Below, one piece after another: positions 1 to 9,790 of a stretch of 64,000 nucleotides of DNA. The stretch is taken from assembly GCA_029257435.1 (NCBI GenBank), contig JARIBI010000249.1:1-64000 (forward strand), given 5' to 3'. Both the position numbers and the translations under genes were made by a program. The notes below the pieces were generated by a model. That model saw only the letters and a program-made list of their open reading frames with translations. It ran no database searches and was not told where the DNA came from. Every line of letters begins with the position of its first letter. Within the stretch, counting starts at the first letter, position 1. The DNA is from Sporosarcina sp. (GTDB lineage: Bacteria > Bacillota > Bacilli > Bacillales_A > Planococcaceae).

Positions 1-1103
1 ATTGCATTTATTGAATCTCCAGAAGCTGAACGTGTTGCAACTGACTTACCTGCTTCATAAACAGGCAACTGCGCTTCAACTGCAGCTTTATCAGTTCCAT
101 CAATTGCATTTTTCAATTGGGCAGCAAGCTCCCCATTTTCTTTTTCGTAGGCAGCGAATAATTTGTCCCACTCGGATTCACTGTCTGCGCCAAGTTTTTG
201 TATAGACGTTTTAAAGTGGTCATAAACTTCTTCAGGGACGTGGAAGTCCTCTTCAAAAGTCCATTTGTAAGCTTCTTTTGTAAGTTTCATCTCATCTTCA
301 CCAAGTGGTGCTCCATGAGCATCTGATTTACCAGATTTGTTAGGTGAGCCATATCCAATAACAGTTTTCACTTCGATTATTGTTGGACCGCCTGTATTTT
401 GTTTCGCTTGTTCAATTGCTTGAGACAAGCGCGCCGTGTCATTGCCGTCACCAACATGAATGTAATTCCATCCATATGATTCAAATCGATTTTGAATTTT
501 TTCTGTGAAAGACATCTCTAATTCCCCATCTAGGGAGATGTCATTGCTATCGTAGAGAACAATTAGCTTATCTAATTCAAGATGTCCTGCGAGTGAAATC
601 GCCTCAGCCGCCACGCCTTCCATTAAGTCTCCGTCTCCACATAGCGCATAAGTGTAATGATCTACAACATCATAACCTGGCTTATTGTAAGTAGCAGCAA
701 GGTGCTTTTCAGCCATAGCCATACCAACAGCCATTCCAATACCTTGTCCTAACGGTCCTGTGGTCGCTTCGACTCCAGCTGTATGACCATATTCAGGGTG
801 ACCCGGTGTTTTAGATCCCCACTGACGGAAGTTCTTTAGTTCCTCCATCGGCAAATCATATCCGCTTAAATGGAGCATGCTATATAGCAGCATTGAGCCA
901 TGACCTGCCGACAAAACAAAGCGATCCCGGTTAAACCAAGATGGGTTTGACGGATTATGATGCATGTGCTGTGTCCAGAGCACATACGCCATTGGCGCAG
1001 CACCCATAGGAAGGCCAGGGTGGCCAGAATTTGCTTTTTCGATAGCGTCGATCGATAACGTCCGGATCGTATTAATCGCCAGTTGATCAGTAGTGTTGGT
1101 CAT
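1..1103 (-). CDS. tkt: transketolase, N-terminal part (runs off the left edge)
   Basis: Minus-strand frame from ATG at 1103 reads [43 protein letters not shown]..., a typical transketolase N-terminus; synteny with ynzC/yneAB/lexA. Confidence 0.95.
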   Translation of the reverse strand, partial: MTNTTDQLAINTIRTLSIDAIEKANSGHPGLPMGAAPMAYVLWTQHMHHNPSNPSWFNRDRFVLSAGHGSMLLYSMLHLSGYDLPMEELKNFRQWGSKTPGHPEYGHTAGVEATTGPLGQGIGMAVGMAMAEKHLAATYNKPGYDVVDHYTYALCGDGDLMEGVAAEAISLAGHLELDKLIVLYDSNDISLDGELEMSFTEKIQNRFESYGWNYIHVGDGNDTARLSQAIEQAKQNTGGPTIIEVKTVIGYGSPNKSGKSDAHGAPLGEDEMKLTKEAYKWTFEEDFHVPEEVYDHFKTSIQKLGADSESEWDKLFAAYEKENGELAAQLKNAIDGTDKAAVEAQLPVYEAGKSVATRSASGDSINA

Positions 1104-1161
1104 CGGTAAGTACACCCTTTCACAATCTCTTATTTTAACTAGATTCCTCATCCATTGTAAT

Positions 1162-1191
1162 GAAAAAACCGCAGGAATACAAACTGCGGTC
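1162..1191 (-). terminator. rho-independent terminator between ynzC and tkt
   Basis: ACCGCAG...CTGCGGT stem followed by T-run on the minus strand. Confidence 0.7.
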
Positions 1192-1208
1192 AGATGATAT
1201 GCGGATAC

Positions 1209-1442
1209 TTAATTTAAAAACTTCTTGTTTTGAGCATCTTTTACTTTTTCAGGTGTTACATCATTTCCATCAGGGTCCAGCACTTTAACATTTTCGATGG
1301 TATCTCTCATTGTTGAACGGAAAGTTTTCAAATACTCACTGCGCAATTGAGATTGCTCTTTCGCTTCTTCAATGGAAAGACCTGAGGTTTTTGCCTTTTT
1401 TGCAAGCTCATTAATACGGTTTATCTTATTTTCTTCCAGCAT
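1209..1442 (-). CDS. ynzC: DUF896 (UPF0291) family small protein, YnzC-like
   Basis: 77 aa, INRINELAKKAKTSGLSIEEAKEQSQLRSEYLKTFR signature; lexA-locus synteny. Confidence 0.9.
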   Translation of the reverse strand: MLEENKINRINELAKKAKTSGLSIEEAKEQSQLRSEYLKTFRSTMRDTIENVKVLDPDGNDVTPEKVKDAQNKKFLN

Positions 1443-1507
1443 AACGTTCCCTCCAGTTTACATTCATTATTTAGAACGTAAACAAAAACGAACAGAAGTG
1501 CAACCAA

Positions 1508-2481
<974 letters not shown>

Positions 2482-2498
2482 GGATGTTTTCCCCTTTC

Positions 2499-2606
2499 AG
2501 AATGTACGTTCGCTTCTATACTTTTATTATATGCGAACAAAGGTTTGTGTGTCAACACTAAAAATTAGAACCTTTGTTTGCTATGCGTACGAACACATGT
2601 TATACT
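2499..2606. promoter_or_regulatory. divergent yneA/lexA SOS control region with four candidate LexA boxes
   Basis: Boxes: AGAATGTACGTTCG 2499-2512, CGAACAAAGGTTTG 2534-2547, AGAACCTTTGTTTG 2567-2580, CGAACACATGTTAT 2590-2603. yneA promoter: TTGACA (minus, 2550-2555), 18 bp, TATAAT (2526-2531). lexA promoter: TTGCTA 2578-2583, 17 bp, TATACT 2601-2606. Confidence 0.85.
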
Positions 2607-2668
2607 ATTTTCATAGAAACACTTCGCAGAGCGACGTCTCCTGCAAAAATAGTGAAGAGGTGAACATA

Positions 2669-3289
2669 TTGAAAAAGATCTCCAAAAGACAGGAAGACAT
2701 CCTGACTTTCATTAAAGATGAAGTGCAGAAAAAGGGATATCCGCCTTCCGTACGGGAAATTGGTGAAGCTGTTGGACTTGCTTCCAGCTCTACTGTCCAC
2801 GGCCATCTCGCGCGCCTTGAAAGTAAAGGACTAATTAGACGAGATCCAACTAAACCACGTGCCATTGAGATTTTGGATCAAGATGGAATGGACGAGTTAA
2901 AAACAGGCGTCGTTCACGTCCCTTTAGTCGGAAAAGTTACAGCTGGTATTCCGATTACTGCCATTGAAAATATCGAAGAGTACTTCCCCATTCCGGATAC
3001 GTTCGGGACTTCGGAAGATAACTTATATATGCTGGAAATCGTAGGAGATAGTATGATTGAAGCTGGTATTTTAAATGGAGACCGCGTCGTTGTGAAGCAG
3101 CAACATACTGCCAGTAATGGTGAAATTGTCGTTGCGATGACTGAGGAAGATGAGGCAACTGTGAAACGTTTCTTTAAAGAAAAAGATTACTTCCGTTTGC
3201 AGCCAGAGAACTCATCAATGGATCCTATTATTATTGAAAATGTATCGATTCTCGGCAAAGTTGTCGGTGTTTATCGCACGATTCATTAA
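2669..3289 (+). CDS. lexA: SOS repressor LexA (TTG start)
   Basis: [81 protein letters not shown] before TTG at 2669; the ORF-track start at 2450 is an over-extension. Confidence 0.96.
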   Translation: MKKISKRQEDILTFIKDEVQKKGYPPSVREIGEAVGLASSSTVHGHLARLESKGLIRRDPTKPRAIEILDQDGMDELKTGVVHVPLVGKVTAGIPITAIENIEEYFPIPDTFGTSEDNLYMLEIVGDSMIEAGILNGDRVVVKQQHTASNGEIVVAMTEEDEATVKRFFKEKDYFRLQPENSSMDPIIIENVSILGKVVGVYRTIH

Positions 3290-3299
3290 TTTTATATGT

Positions 3300-3347
3300 A
3301 AAAACTGCGTATTCCTCATTAACTTTGAGGGATACGCAGTTTTTTGT
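3300..3347 (+). terminator. lexA terminator
   Basis: AAAACTGCGTATTCCTCATTAACTTTGAGGGATACGCAGTTTTTT hairpin plus T-run. Confidence 0.85.
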
Positions 3348-3372
3348 TTTAATGGGTGAATTTCGGATGCGG

Positions 3373-3750
3373 GTATGGGCACTTTCTATGGGTTTTGGTC
3401 ATTTTAGTAAATTTATGAGCGCTTCCTCCGAGGTTATGAGCGCTTTCCGTGGTTTATGATCATTTCCTCAAGGTTATGAGCGCTTCCACGGGGTTTATGA
3501 TCACTTCCTCACGTTTATGAGCGCTCCCACGGGGTTTATGATCATTTCCACAAGTTTATGAGCGCTTGCCGTGAGTTATGATCACTTCCTCACGTTTATG
3601 AGCGCTCTCACGGGTTATGATCATTTCCTCAAGTTTATGAGCGCTTTCCCCGGGTTATGATCACTTCCTCAAGCTTATGAGCGCTTTCCCCGGGTTTATG
3701 ATCACTTCCTCAAGCTTATGAGCGCTTTCCGCCGTCTATGATCACTTCCA
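3373..3750. repeat. alternating two-unit tandem repeat array (~20-nt A and B half-units)
   Basis: About 9 A units (TTATGAGCGCTTYCC..GGG) alternating with 8 B units (TTATGATCAYTTCCTCAAG) over 3413-3750, preceded by a degenerate copy at 3373-3412. Confidence 0.95.
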
Positions 3751-3752
3751 CC

Positions 3753-5018
3753 TTACGATTTGATTAATTCAAGTTCGATTAATCGCTCGACAGATGATAG
3801 GATGGCGACTTTTACGTGTTCGTACGTCAGGCCGCCTTGGATGTACGCTGTATACGGCGGACGAATAGGGCCGTCCGCGGTTAACTCGATGCTGGAGCCT
3901 TGGATGAAGGTTCCTGCGGCCATAATGACATCATCTGCATAGCCTGGCATGTATGATGGCACAGGGCTCACGTGTGCATCGATTGGTGAGTTGGCTTGGA
4001 TCATTTGGCAGAATGCGACCATTTGCTCGGCATTTTGGAATGATACCGATTGAATCAGATCTGTTCGTACTGCAGAATAATGAGGCGCTGTCACTAGGCC
4101 GTAGGATTCAAGCATCCCCGCAGTAAATTGTGCGCCTTTTACGGCTTGGCTTACGGTATGCGGTGCTAGGAAAAATCCTTGGTACATTTCTCGTAATGTA
4201 TCCAGTGATGCCCCCGCTTCTGCGCCTAAGCCAGGTGAAGTCATGCGGTATCCGCATTTCTCAATCAAATCTTTTCTTCCTGCAATGTAGCCGCCTGTAC
4301 GAGCGAGACCGCCACCTGGGTTTTTGATCAATGACCCCGCCATCAAATCTGCACCAACATCCGTCGGCTCCAGCTCTTCGACAAATTCACCATAACAGTT
4401 ATCGGTAAATATAATAATATCGGGATGATTTGCTTTTATCCGCTTCACCATGTCGCCAATCTCGGCAACTGTGAAGGATGGCCGATCGGCGTATCCTCTT
4501 GAACGCTGAATACCAATCATTTTAGTGTTGGGATTGATCTGACGTTCAACTTCTTCATAGTCAACAGTTCCATCTTTCAATAAATCAACATGATGGTAGC
4601 CGATATTGAAGTCTTGCAGCGAGCCGGTATCTTGATCGCCACCAGATACGATTGACTCTAATGTATCATATGGTTTCCCTGTTATATAAAGCAGTTCATC
4701 TCCGGGACGCAAAATCCCGAAAAGGCTAATCGCAATCGCATGTGTTCCCGAAATGATTTGACCGCGCACTAGACATGCTTCCGCGCCAAAAACATCGGCA
4801 TATAATTGCTCAAGCACTTCTCTGCCCGCGTCATCATATCCATATCCAGTGGATCCGGTCAAATGAAAGTCGCTCACACGATTCTTTCTGAACGCTGCCA
4901 ATACTTTCTTTTGATTGAGGAAAGCGATGCGTTCTGTAGCTTTTGCATAAGGTTGTAGTTCGTTTTCGACTTTTTCTGCACGATTTAAGATTTCATCGTT
5001 CAATTGCTGTATACTCAT
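3753..5018 (-). CDS. ynbB: PLP-dependent aminotransferase/methionine gamma-lyase family protein (YnbB-like)
   Basis: 421 aa; SGTHAIAISLFGILRPGDELLYITGKPYDTLE and NPGGGLARTGGYIAG PLP-lysine region (SLIKNPGGG). Confidence 0.85.
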   Translation of the reverse strand: MSIQQLNDEILNRAEKVENELQPYAKATERIAFLNQKKVLAAFRKNRVSDFHLTGSTGYGYDDAGREVLEQLYADVFGAEACLVRGQIISGTHAIAISLFGILRPGDELLYITGKPYDTLESIVSGGDQDTGSLQDFNIGYHHVDLLKDGTVDYEEVERQINPNTKMIGIQRSRGYADRPSFTVAEIGDMVKRIKANHPDIIIFTDNCYGEFVEELEPTDVGADLMAGSLIKNPGGGLARTGGYIAGRKDLIEKCGYRMTSPGLGAEAGASLDTLREMYQGFFLAPHTVSQAVKGAQFTAGMLESYGLVTAPHYSAVRTDLIQSVSFQNAEQMVAFCQMIQANSPIDAHVSPVPSYMPGYADDVIMAAGTFIQGSSIELTADGPIRPPYTAYIQGGLTYEHVKVAILSSVERLIELELIKS

Positions 5019-5135
5019 TCAGGATGCTCCATTCTGTACCATAGGTTCACTGTCCATTTTAACAGGTAGAACGGTTTCGGTAAACGGATTCTCATCCTGA
5101 CAATTTTAGAACGTATTGAACGGAGGAACTTTGAA

Positions 5136-5741
5136 GTGACATGGGATGTATTTAGTCTGATTGGTACAGCCGCATTTGCAATTTCGGGTGCGATTGTTGC
5201 GATGGAAGAGGACTTTGATATGTTTGGAGTCTATATATTAGGAATGGTCACTGCGTTTGGCGGAGGCGCCGTACGCAACGTTTTTATAGGAGTTCCCGTT
5301 TCAGTCTTATGGGGACAAGAGCTGTTTTTCACAGTCGCTTCAGTACTTATAGCAGTCATCTTTTTCTTTTCAGGATACTTGCTGAAGACGTGGAATAGGT
5401 GGGGATCTTACTTTGACGCGGTCGGGTTAGCTGCCTTTGCCATTCAAGGTGCCCTAATGGCTGTTGAGATGGAAATGTCTTTGTTCGCTGTAGTGGCGGC
5501 AGCGGTGTTGACGGGTGCCGGCGGAGGAGTCATCCGTGACTTGCTTGCCGGACGTCAGCCATTGGTCTTTAAAAGTGATATCTATGCCGTATGGGCTGCA
5601 CTTGCTGGTTTAATTGTTGGATTCGATACGTATATACACGATGTTGCACTCTATATATTGCTTATTGCTACAGCCGGGTTACGCATGTTATCCATTAAGT
5701 TCCACTGGCAGCTGCCGCAGCGCTCTTTATTGCCAAAATAA
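5136..5741 (+). CDS. trimeric intracellular cation channel (TRIC/UPF0126) family membrane protein
   Basis: Two repeated halves with GTAAFAISGA...GGGAVRN and GLAAFAIQGA...GGGVIRD motifs. Confidence 0.88.
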   Translation: MTWDVFSLIGTAAFAISGAIVAMEEDFDMFGVYILGMVTAFGGGAVRNVFIGVPVSVLWGQELFFTVASVLIAVIFFFSGYLLKTWNRWGSYFDAVGLAAFAIQGALMAVEMEMSLFAVVAAAVLTGAGGGVIRDLLAGRQPLVFKSDIYAVWAALAGLIVGFDTYIHDVALYILLIATAGLRMLSIKFHWQLPQRSLLPK

Positions 5742-5767
5742 AAAAGGCCAGTCATGGCCTTTTTTTA
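5741..5767. terminator. bidirectional terminator between TRIC gene and hfq
   Basis: AAAAAAGGCCAGTCATGGCCTTTTTTT between convergent genes. Confidence 0.85.
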
Positions 5768-5989
5768 TTGTTCATCTTTCAATATAACCGGTTTTGCAGG
5801 AACATAAGTAGAGATTGCATGCTTATAAATCAGCTGCTGCTTGCCGTCTGATTCTAGAAGAACTGTATAGTTATCATACGACTTAATCAACCCTTTAAGC
5901 TGGAAACCATTTGTTAAAAATACAGTTACAAACGTGTTATTCTTCCTTAGTGAATTCAGAAACGTATCTTGCATATTGGCATTTGCCAT
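5765..5989 (-). CDS. hfq: RNA chaperone Hfq
   Basis: [58 protein letters not shown]. Confidence 0.95.
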   Translation of the reverse strand: MANANMQDTFLNSLRKNNTFVTVFLTNGFQLKGLIKSYDNYTVLLESDGKQQLIYKHAISTYVPAKPVILKDEQ

Positions 5990-6019
5990 CTAATTTCCCC
6001 CCACAATTCTTATTCGCAA

Positions 6020-6979
6020 TTAATGCCTGCTTTTTGTATTCGCGATATGCAGGTGAAATCCCTTTACATCGTCACATATTTTCTTAACCAGCAGCGTTTT
6101 CTCTGTTGTTGCATCATACCAATTGACTTCCAGCTTGTTGCGGAAGTACGTCATCTGCCGTTTTGCATAGTGGCGAGTATTCTTTTTAATGAGTTCGACT
6201 GCTTCATCTACTGATACATTACCATCAATTGCTTGATACAGCTCTTTGTATCCGATTGCTTGAACTGACTGGACGTCCCTTATATTTTGCTCCCATAATC
6301 CTTGGACTTCATTCAGTAATCCTTTTTCCATCATCAAATCGACACGACTGTCAATTCTCTCGTAAAGGAGCTTTCTAGGCAGCTCAAGGCCTATAATAGA
6401 AGACCGGTACATCGGTGTTGTGCCTTGGTCCGCTTCATGATTCGCTTTTGTCTCCCCGCTTACTTCTAGAATCTCTAAGGCTCTAACGAGTCGTCTATGA
6501 TTATTCGGATGAATCTTTTCAGCACTTACCGGATCTTGCTGAAGAAGTCGCTCGTATAATACAGGAGCCCCTAACGATTCAAGCTCTCTCTCCAGACGGC
6601 TTCGCACTTCCAAATCAGCTGCTGCTTCCGTGAATCGGTAGTCAAAAAGAACAGACTGCATATACAGCCCTGTGCCGCCCGCCAAAATCGGGAATTTCCC
6701 ACGGGATTGTATTTCTGATATCTTTTCCCGAACAAGTTGCTGGTATTCTGCTGCTGAAAACGATTCCCATGGAGATTTAATATCGAATAAGTGGTGAGGA
6801 ATGCCTTCCATTTCGTCTTTTGTAATTTTGGCGGTCCCAATATCGAGACCACGGTAAACTTGCATAGCATCTCCATTGATCACTTCGCCGTTAAGGCAAT
6901 GCGCAAGACCGACGGCCAGGGCAGTCTTCCCTGAAGCTGTAGGACCAGCAATTGCTATCACTTCTGCTGGTTGATTCAT
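6020..6979 (-). CDS. miaA: tRNA dimethylallyltransferase MiaA
   Basis: AIAGPTASGKTALAVGLA P-loop, NGDAMQVYRGLDIGTAK. Confidence 0.96.
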   Translation of the reverse strand: MNQPAEVIAIAGPTASGKTALAVGLAHCLNGEVINGDAMQVYRGLDIGTAKITKDEMEGIPHHLFDIKSPWESFSAAEYQQLVREKISEIQSRGKFPILAGGTGLYMQSVLFDYRFTEAAADLEVRSRLERELESLGAPVLYERLLQQDPVSAEKIHPNNHRRLVRALEILEVSGETKANHEADQGTTPMYRSSIIGLELPRKLLYERIDSRVDLMMEKGLLNEVQGLWEQNIRDVQSVQAIGYKELYQAIDGNVSVDEAVELIKKNTRHYAKRQMTYFRNKLEVNWYDATTEKTLLVKKICDDVKGFHLHIANTKSRH

Positions 6980-7890
6980 AAATTATTCACCCACTGTTTC
7001 ATCATAGTCAGCACAGATTCTCTCGAAGTTCCTTGTAAGGATTCATGTCTAACACCTTCAAATAGATGAACGCGTACATTTTCTACACCCGCATCCTGAT
7101 ACATTTCCGCTGCTTCAAAAATTCCGCTTCCCATGTTACCTACAGGATCTTCTGTCCCTGCAAATAAAAGTACAGGCAATTTCTTAGGAACTGATTCGTA
7201 TGCGGATGTCGAACTGATTAATTTTAAGCCGTCAAATAAGACATGGAAGAAATGATTCGTTGAAACCACTCCCGATAGAGGATCCTCAATATAATCATGC
7301 ACAGTTTGCCGATCTGTTGAAAGCCAATCGAACTTCGTCTTTGGATTTTCAATGGTTTTGTTGTATCCTCCAAAACCAATCCTATCAAGTACTTCACTTG
7401 GTGCATGCGAACCGTCTTTAATGGATAAAACAGAGGCTAGAATACTGCCTCCAACTCTTGTCATACCTGGTTTTCCAGCAGTTCCGGAACAAATAAGGGC
7501 ATCTATTTCTTTTCCGTATTTTTGAGAAAAACGACGGACAATAAACGATCCCATACTGTGTCCAAACAGAATGCGCGGCTGGTTAGAGTCACCTGCACTA
7601 AATGCATTCATGACTTCCCGCACATCTTCAACGAGTCTATCAAATGTGATCCCCTCGCCAAAGTCCCCTAGCTGGTTTTGGTCAAGCGCCCGTTGTCCAT
7701 GTCCGCGCTGGTTATATCCAGTGACTAGGTAGCCAGATTGAGACAGATCATTCATAACTGCTTCGTACCGCCCAATATGCTCTGCCATGCCATGAACGAG
7801 ATGGATGTGTCCGCGTGAAGTTCCAGAAGGTTCCATGATATAGGCATCAAGAATTACTCCATCAGACATTTTAAGTTCCTGTTGTTTCAT
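6976..7890 (-). CDS. alpha/beta hydrolase (monoacylglycerol lipase / serine aminopeptidase S33-like)
   Basis: HLVHGMAEHIGRY, nucleophile elbow FGHSMGS; overlaps miaA start by 4 bp. Confidence 0.88.
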   Translation of the reverse strand: MKQQELKMSDGVILDAYIMEPSGTSRGHIHLVHGMAEHIGRYEAVMNDLSQSGYLVTGYNQRGHGQRALDQNQLGDFGEGITFDRLVEDVREVMNAFSAGDSNQPRILFGHSMGSFIVRRFSQKYGKEIDALICSGTAGKPGMTRVGGSILASVLSIKDGSHAPSEVLDRIGFGGYNKTIENPKTKFDWLSTDRQTVHDYIEDPLSGVVSTNHFFHVLFDGLKLISSTSAYESVPKKLPVLLFAGTEDPVGNMGSGIFEAAEMYQDAGVENVRVHLFEGVRHESLQGTSRESVLTMMKQWVNNL

Positions 7891-7906
7891 TACATTCCCT
7901 CCTCCC

Positions 7907-9775
7907 TTACATTACTCTCTTGAACATTTTTTCAAGTTCATAAGTTGTGAAGTGGATTAACACAGGTCGTCCATGCGGACATGTATATGGATTTTCTGCA
8001 TTTCCTAAATCAGTTAACAACCGATTCATGTCTTCCATTGTTAAGTGATGATTTGCTTTGATAGATTTCTTGCAGCTCATCATAATTGCTGAGTCTTCGC
8101 GCAGTTTAGCAATGTTCACTTGACGGGTGTGCAATACTTGTTCAATCATTTCTTCAATAATTGAAGAAGCTTCTGCCGCGGGGAACCATGAAGGATACTC
8201 TTTTACTGTGTACGATGAAGGACCGAATTGCTCCAGGTAAATACCGACTTCTTCTAACGCATCGAGTCTTTCTTCAATCTTTAGCTGTTCATCTGCTGAA
8301 TAATGGAAGATTAAAGGCATTAACAACATTTGTCGTTCATCATGATCCACTTCTGCGATTTTCGTCCTGAAATACTCATACTTAATGCGCTCTTGAGCCG
8401 CATGCTGGTCGATCATATAAAAGCCATCCTCATTTTGTGCAACGATATAAGTTCCATGGACTTGTCCTACTGGCAAGAGTGTTGGGAATGACGCTTTTTC
8501 TTCAGATTGCACTTCTTCATCCTGAGTTGTAATTGCTTGCCATTCATCGTCAGGCTTAGACATTTCATTTGTCTCCACAGGATCTGCTGTAACATCTGGA
8601 GTGATCGTCATGTCTTCATTTAGCGGAATTTCTTCGACCGTCCAAGAAGACTTTTGCCGGGGAGGATAATTGCTCGTCGTTTGAAAATCTTGGACTGGCT
8701 TTACATTGCGTTCTGGATGTTTCCAAAATGATTCTTGTACACTAGGGGTGCTTGGCTTTTTCTTCTCTTTCATGATTGCATCGGGAACAATGATCGCTTT
8801 CTTTACTGCCGCATGCACCCCTTCGCGGACGGCTGCAAGCAATTCACCTTCTTTACTCACTTTAATATATTGCTTTGAAGGATGGACGTTGACATCTGTT
8901 AAGTATGGATCTGCCTCTGCCTGCAGAACAATGATTGGAAACCGGCCGATCGGTAAATACGTGTGCATCGCTTCTAAAACGGCTTTGTTGACGGGATAGC
9001 TTTTCACCCATCTGCCGTTAATGAGCACTGTCATGTAGTTTTTAGATGCCCGGGTCATTTCAGGCAAGGTCACATAGCCACTCACTTTGTAATCTGCGTT
9101 TTCAGCTTGAAAAGGGATCATTTTTTTGGCAACTGCGATGCCATACACGTCAGATAACACGCGAAGCAAATCGCCTGAACCTGATGTTTTGAGCAGCACT
9201 TGCTGGCCGTGAGCTAAACGAAATGCAATAGCAGGGTGGCTGATTGCGAGCCGATTGACTAAATCGATGGTATGACCTATTTCAGTTTGGATCGTCTTCA
9301 TATATTTCAAGCGGGCAGGTGTGTTGAAAAACACTTGTGAGATAGTAATATCCGTTCCTTGCCGAAGTGCTGCCGCACGGTGAGTAATCACCTTTCCGCC
9401 TTCAATATCCACTTCTGTGCCGCTGATTCCGTCAGACGTCCAGAGATGCACTTTTGATACTGCTGCAATACTTGCTAATGCTTCACCTCTGAAACCCAGT
9501 GTGCGAATTCTAAACAAATCATGCTCATTGACGATCTTACTCGTCGCATGGCGCTCAAATGCTCGAATAGCGTCTGTCGTCGTCATTCCATTTCCATTGT
9601 CTGTTATCCGAATACTTGTTAACCCTGCTTCTTCGAGTGTAATTTCAATCGACGTACTTCCAGCATCGATTGAATTTTCCACAAGCTCTTTCACGATGGA
9701 TGCAGGTCGTTCTACAACTTCTCCAGCCGCAATTTTATTTGCTAATGGTTCGTCCATCACCTTAATGATATCCAT
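7907..9775 (-). CDS. mutL: DNA mismatch repair protein MutL
   Basis: MDIIKVMDEPLANKIAAGEVVERPASIVKELVENSIDAGS; GFRGEAL; C-terminal DQHAAQERIKYE. Confidence 0.97.
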   Translation of the reverse strand: MDIIKVMDEPLANKIAAGEVVERPASIVKELVENSIDAGSTSIEITLEEAGLTSIRITDNGNGMTTTDAIRAFERHATSKIVNEHDLFRIRTLGFRGEALASIAAVSKVHLWTSDGISGTEVDIEGGKVITHRAAALRQGTDITISQVFFNTPARLKYMKTIQTEIGHTIDLVNRLAISHPAIAFRLAHGQQVLLKTSGSGDLLRVLSDVYGIAVAKKMIPFQAENADYKVSGYVTLPEMTRASKNYMTVLINGRWVKSYPVNKAVLEAMHTYLPIGRFPIIVLQAEADPYLTDVNVHPSKQYIKVSKEGELLAAVREGVHAAVKKAIIVPDAIMKEKKKPSTPSVQESFWKHPERNVKPVQDFQTTSNYPPRQKSSWTVEEIPLNEDMTITPDVTADPVETNEMSKPDDEWQAITTQDEEVQSEEKASFPTLLPVGQVHGTYIVAQNEDGFYMIDQHAAQERIKYEYFRTKIAEVDHDERQMLLMPLIFHYSADEQLKIEERLDALEEVGIYLEQFGPSSYTVKEYPSWFPAAEASSIIEEMIEQVLHTRQVNIAKLREDSAIMMSCKKSIKANHHLTMEDMNRLLTDLGNAENPYTCPHGRPVLIHFTTYELEKMFKRVM

Positions 9776-9790
9776 CGTATCGCTCCTTTC

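Noticed and set aside
3373-3750. Repeat array as a CRISPR
   Set aside because: Units are contiguous ~20-nt imperfect repeats with no unique spacers and no cas genes nearby.
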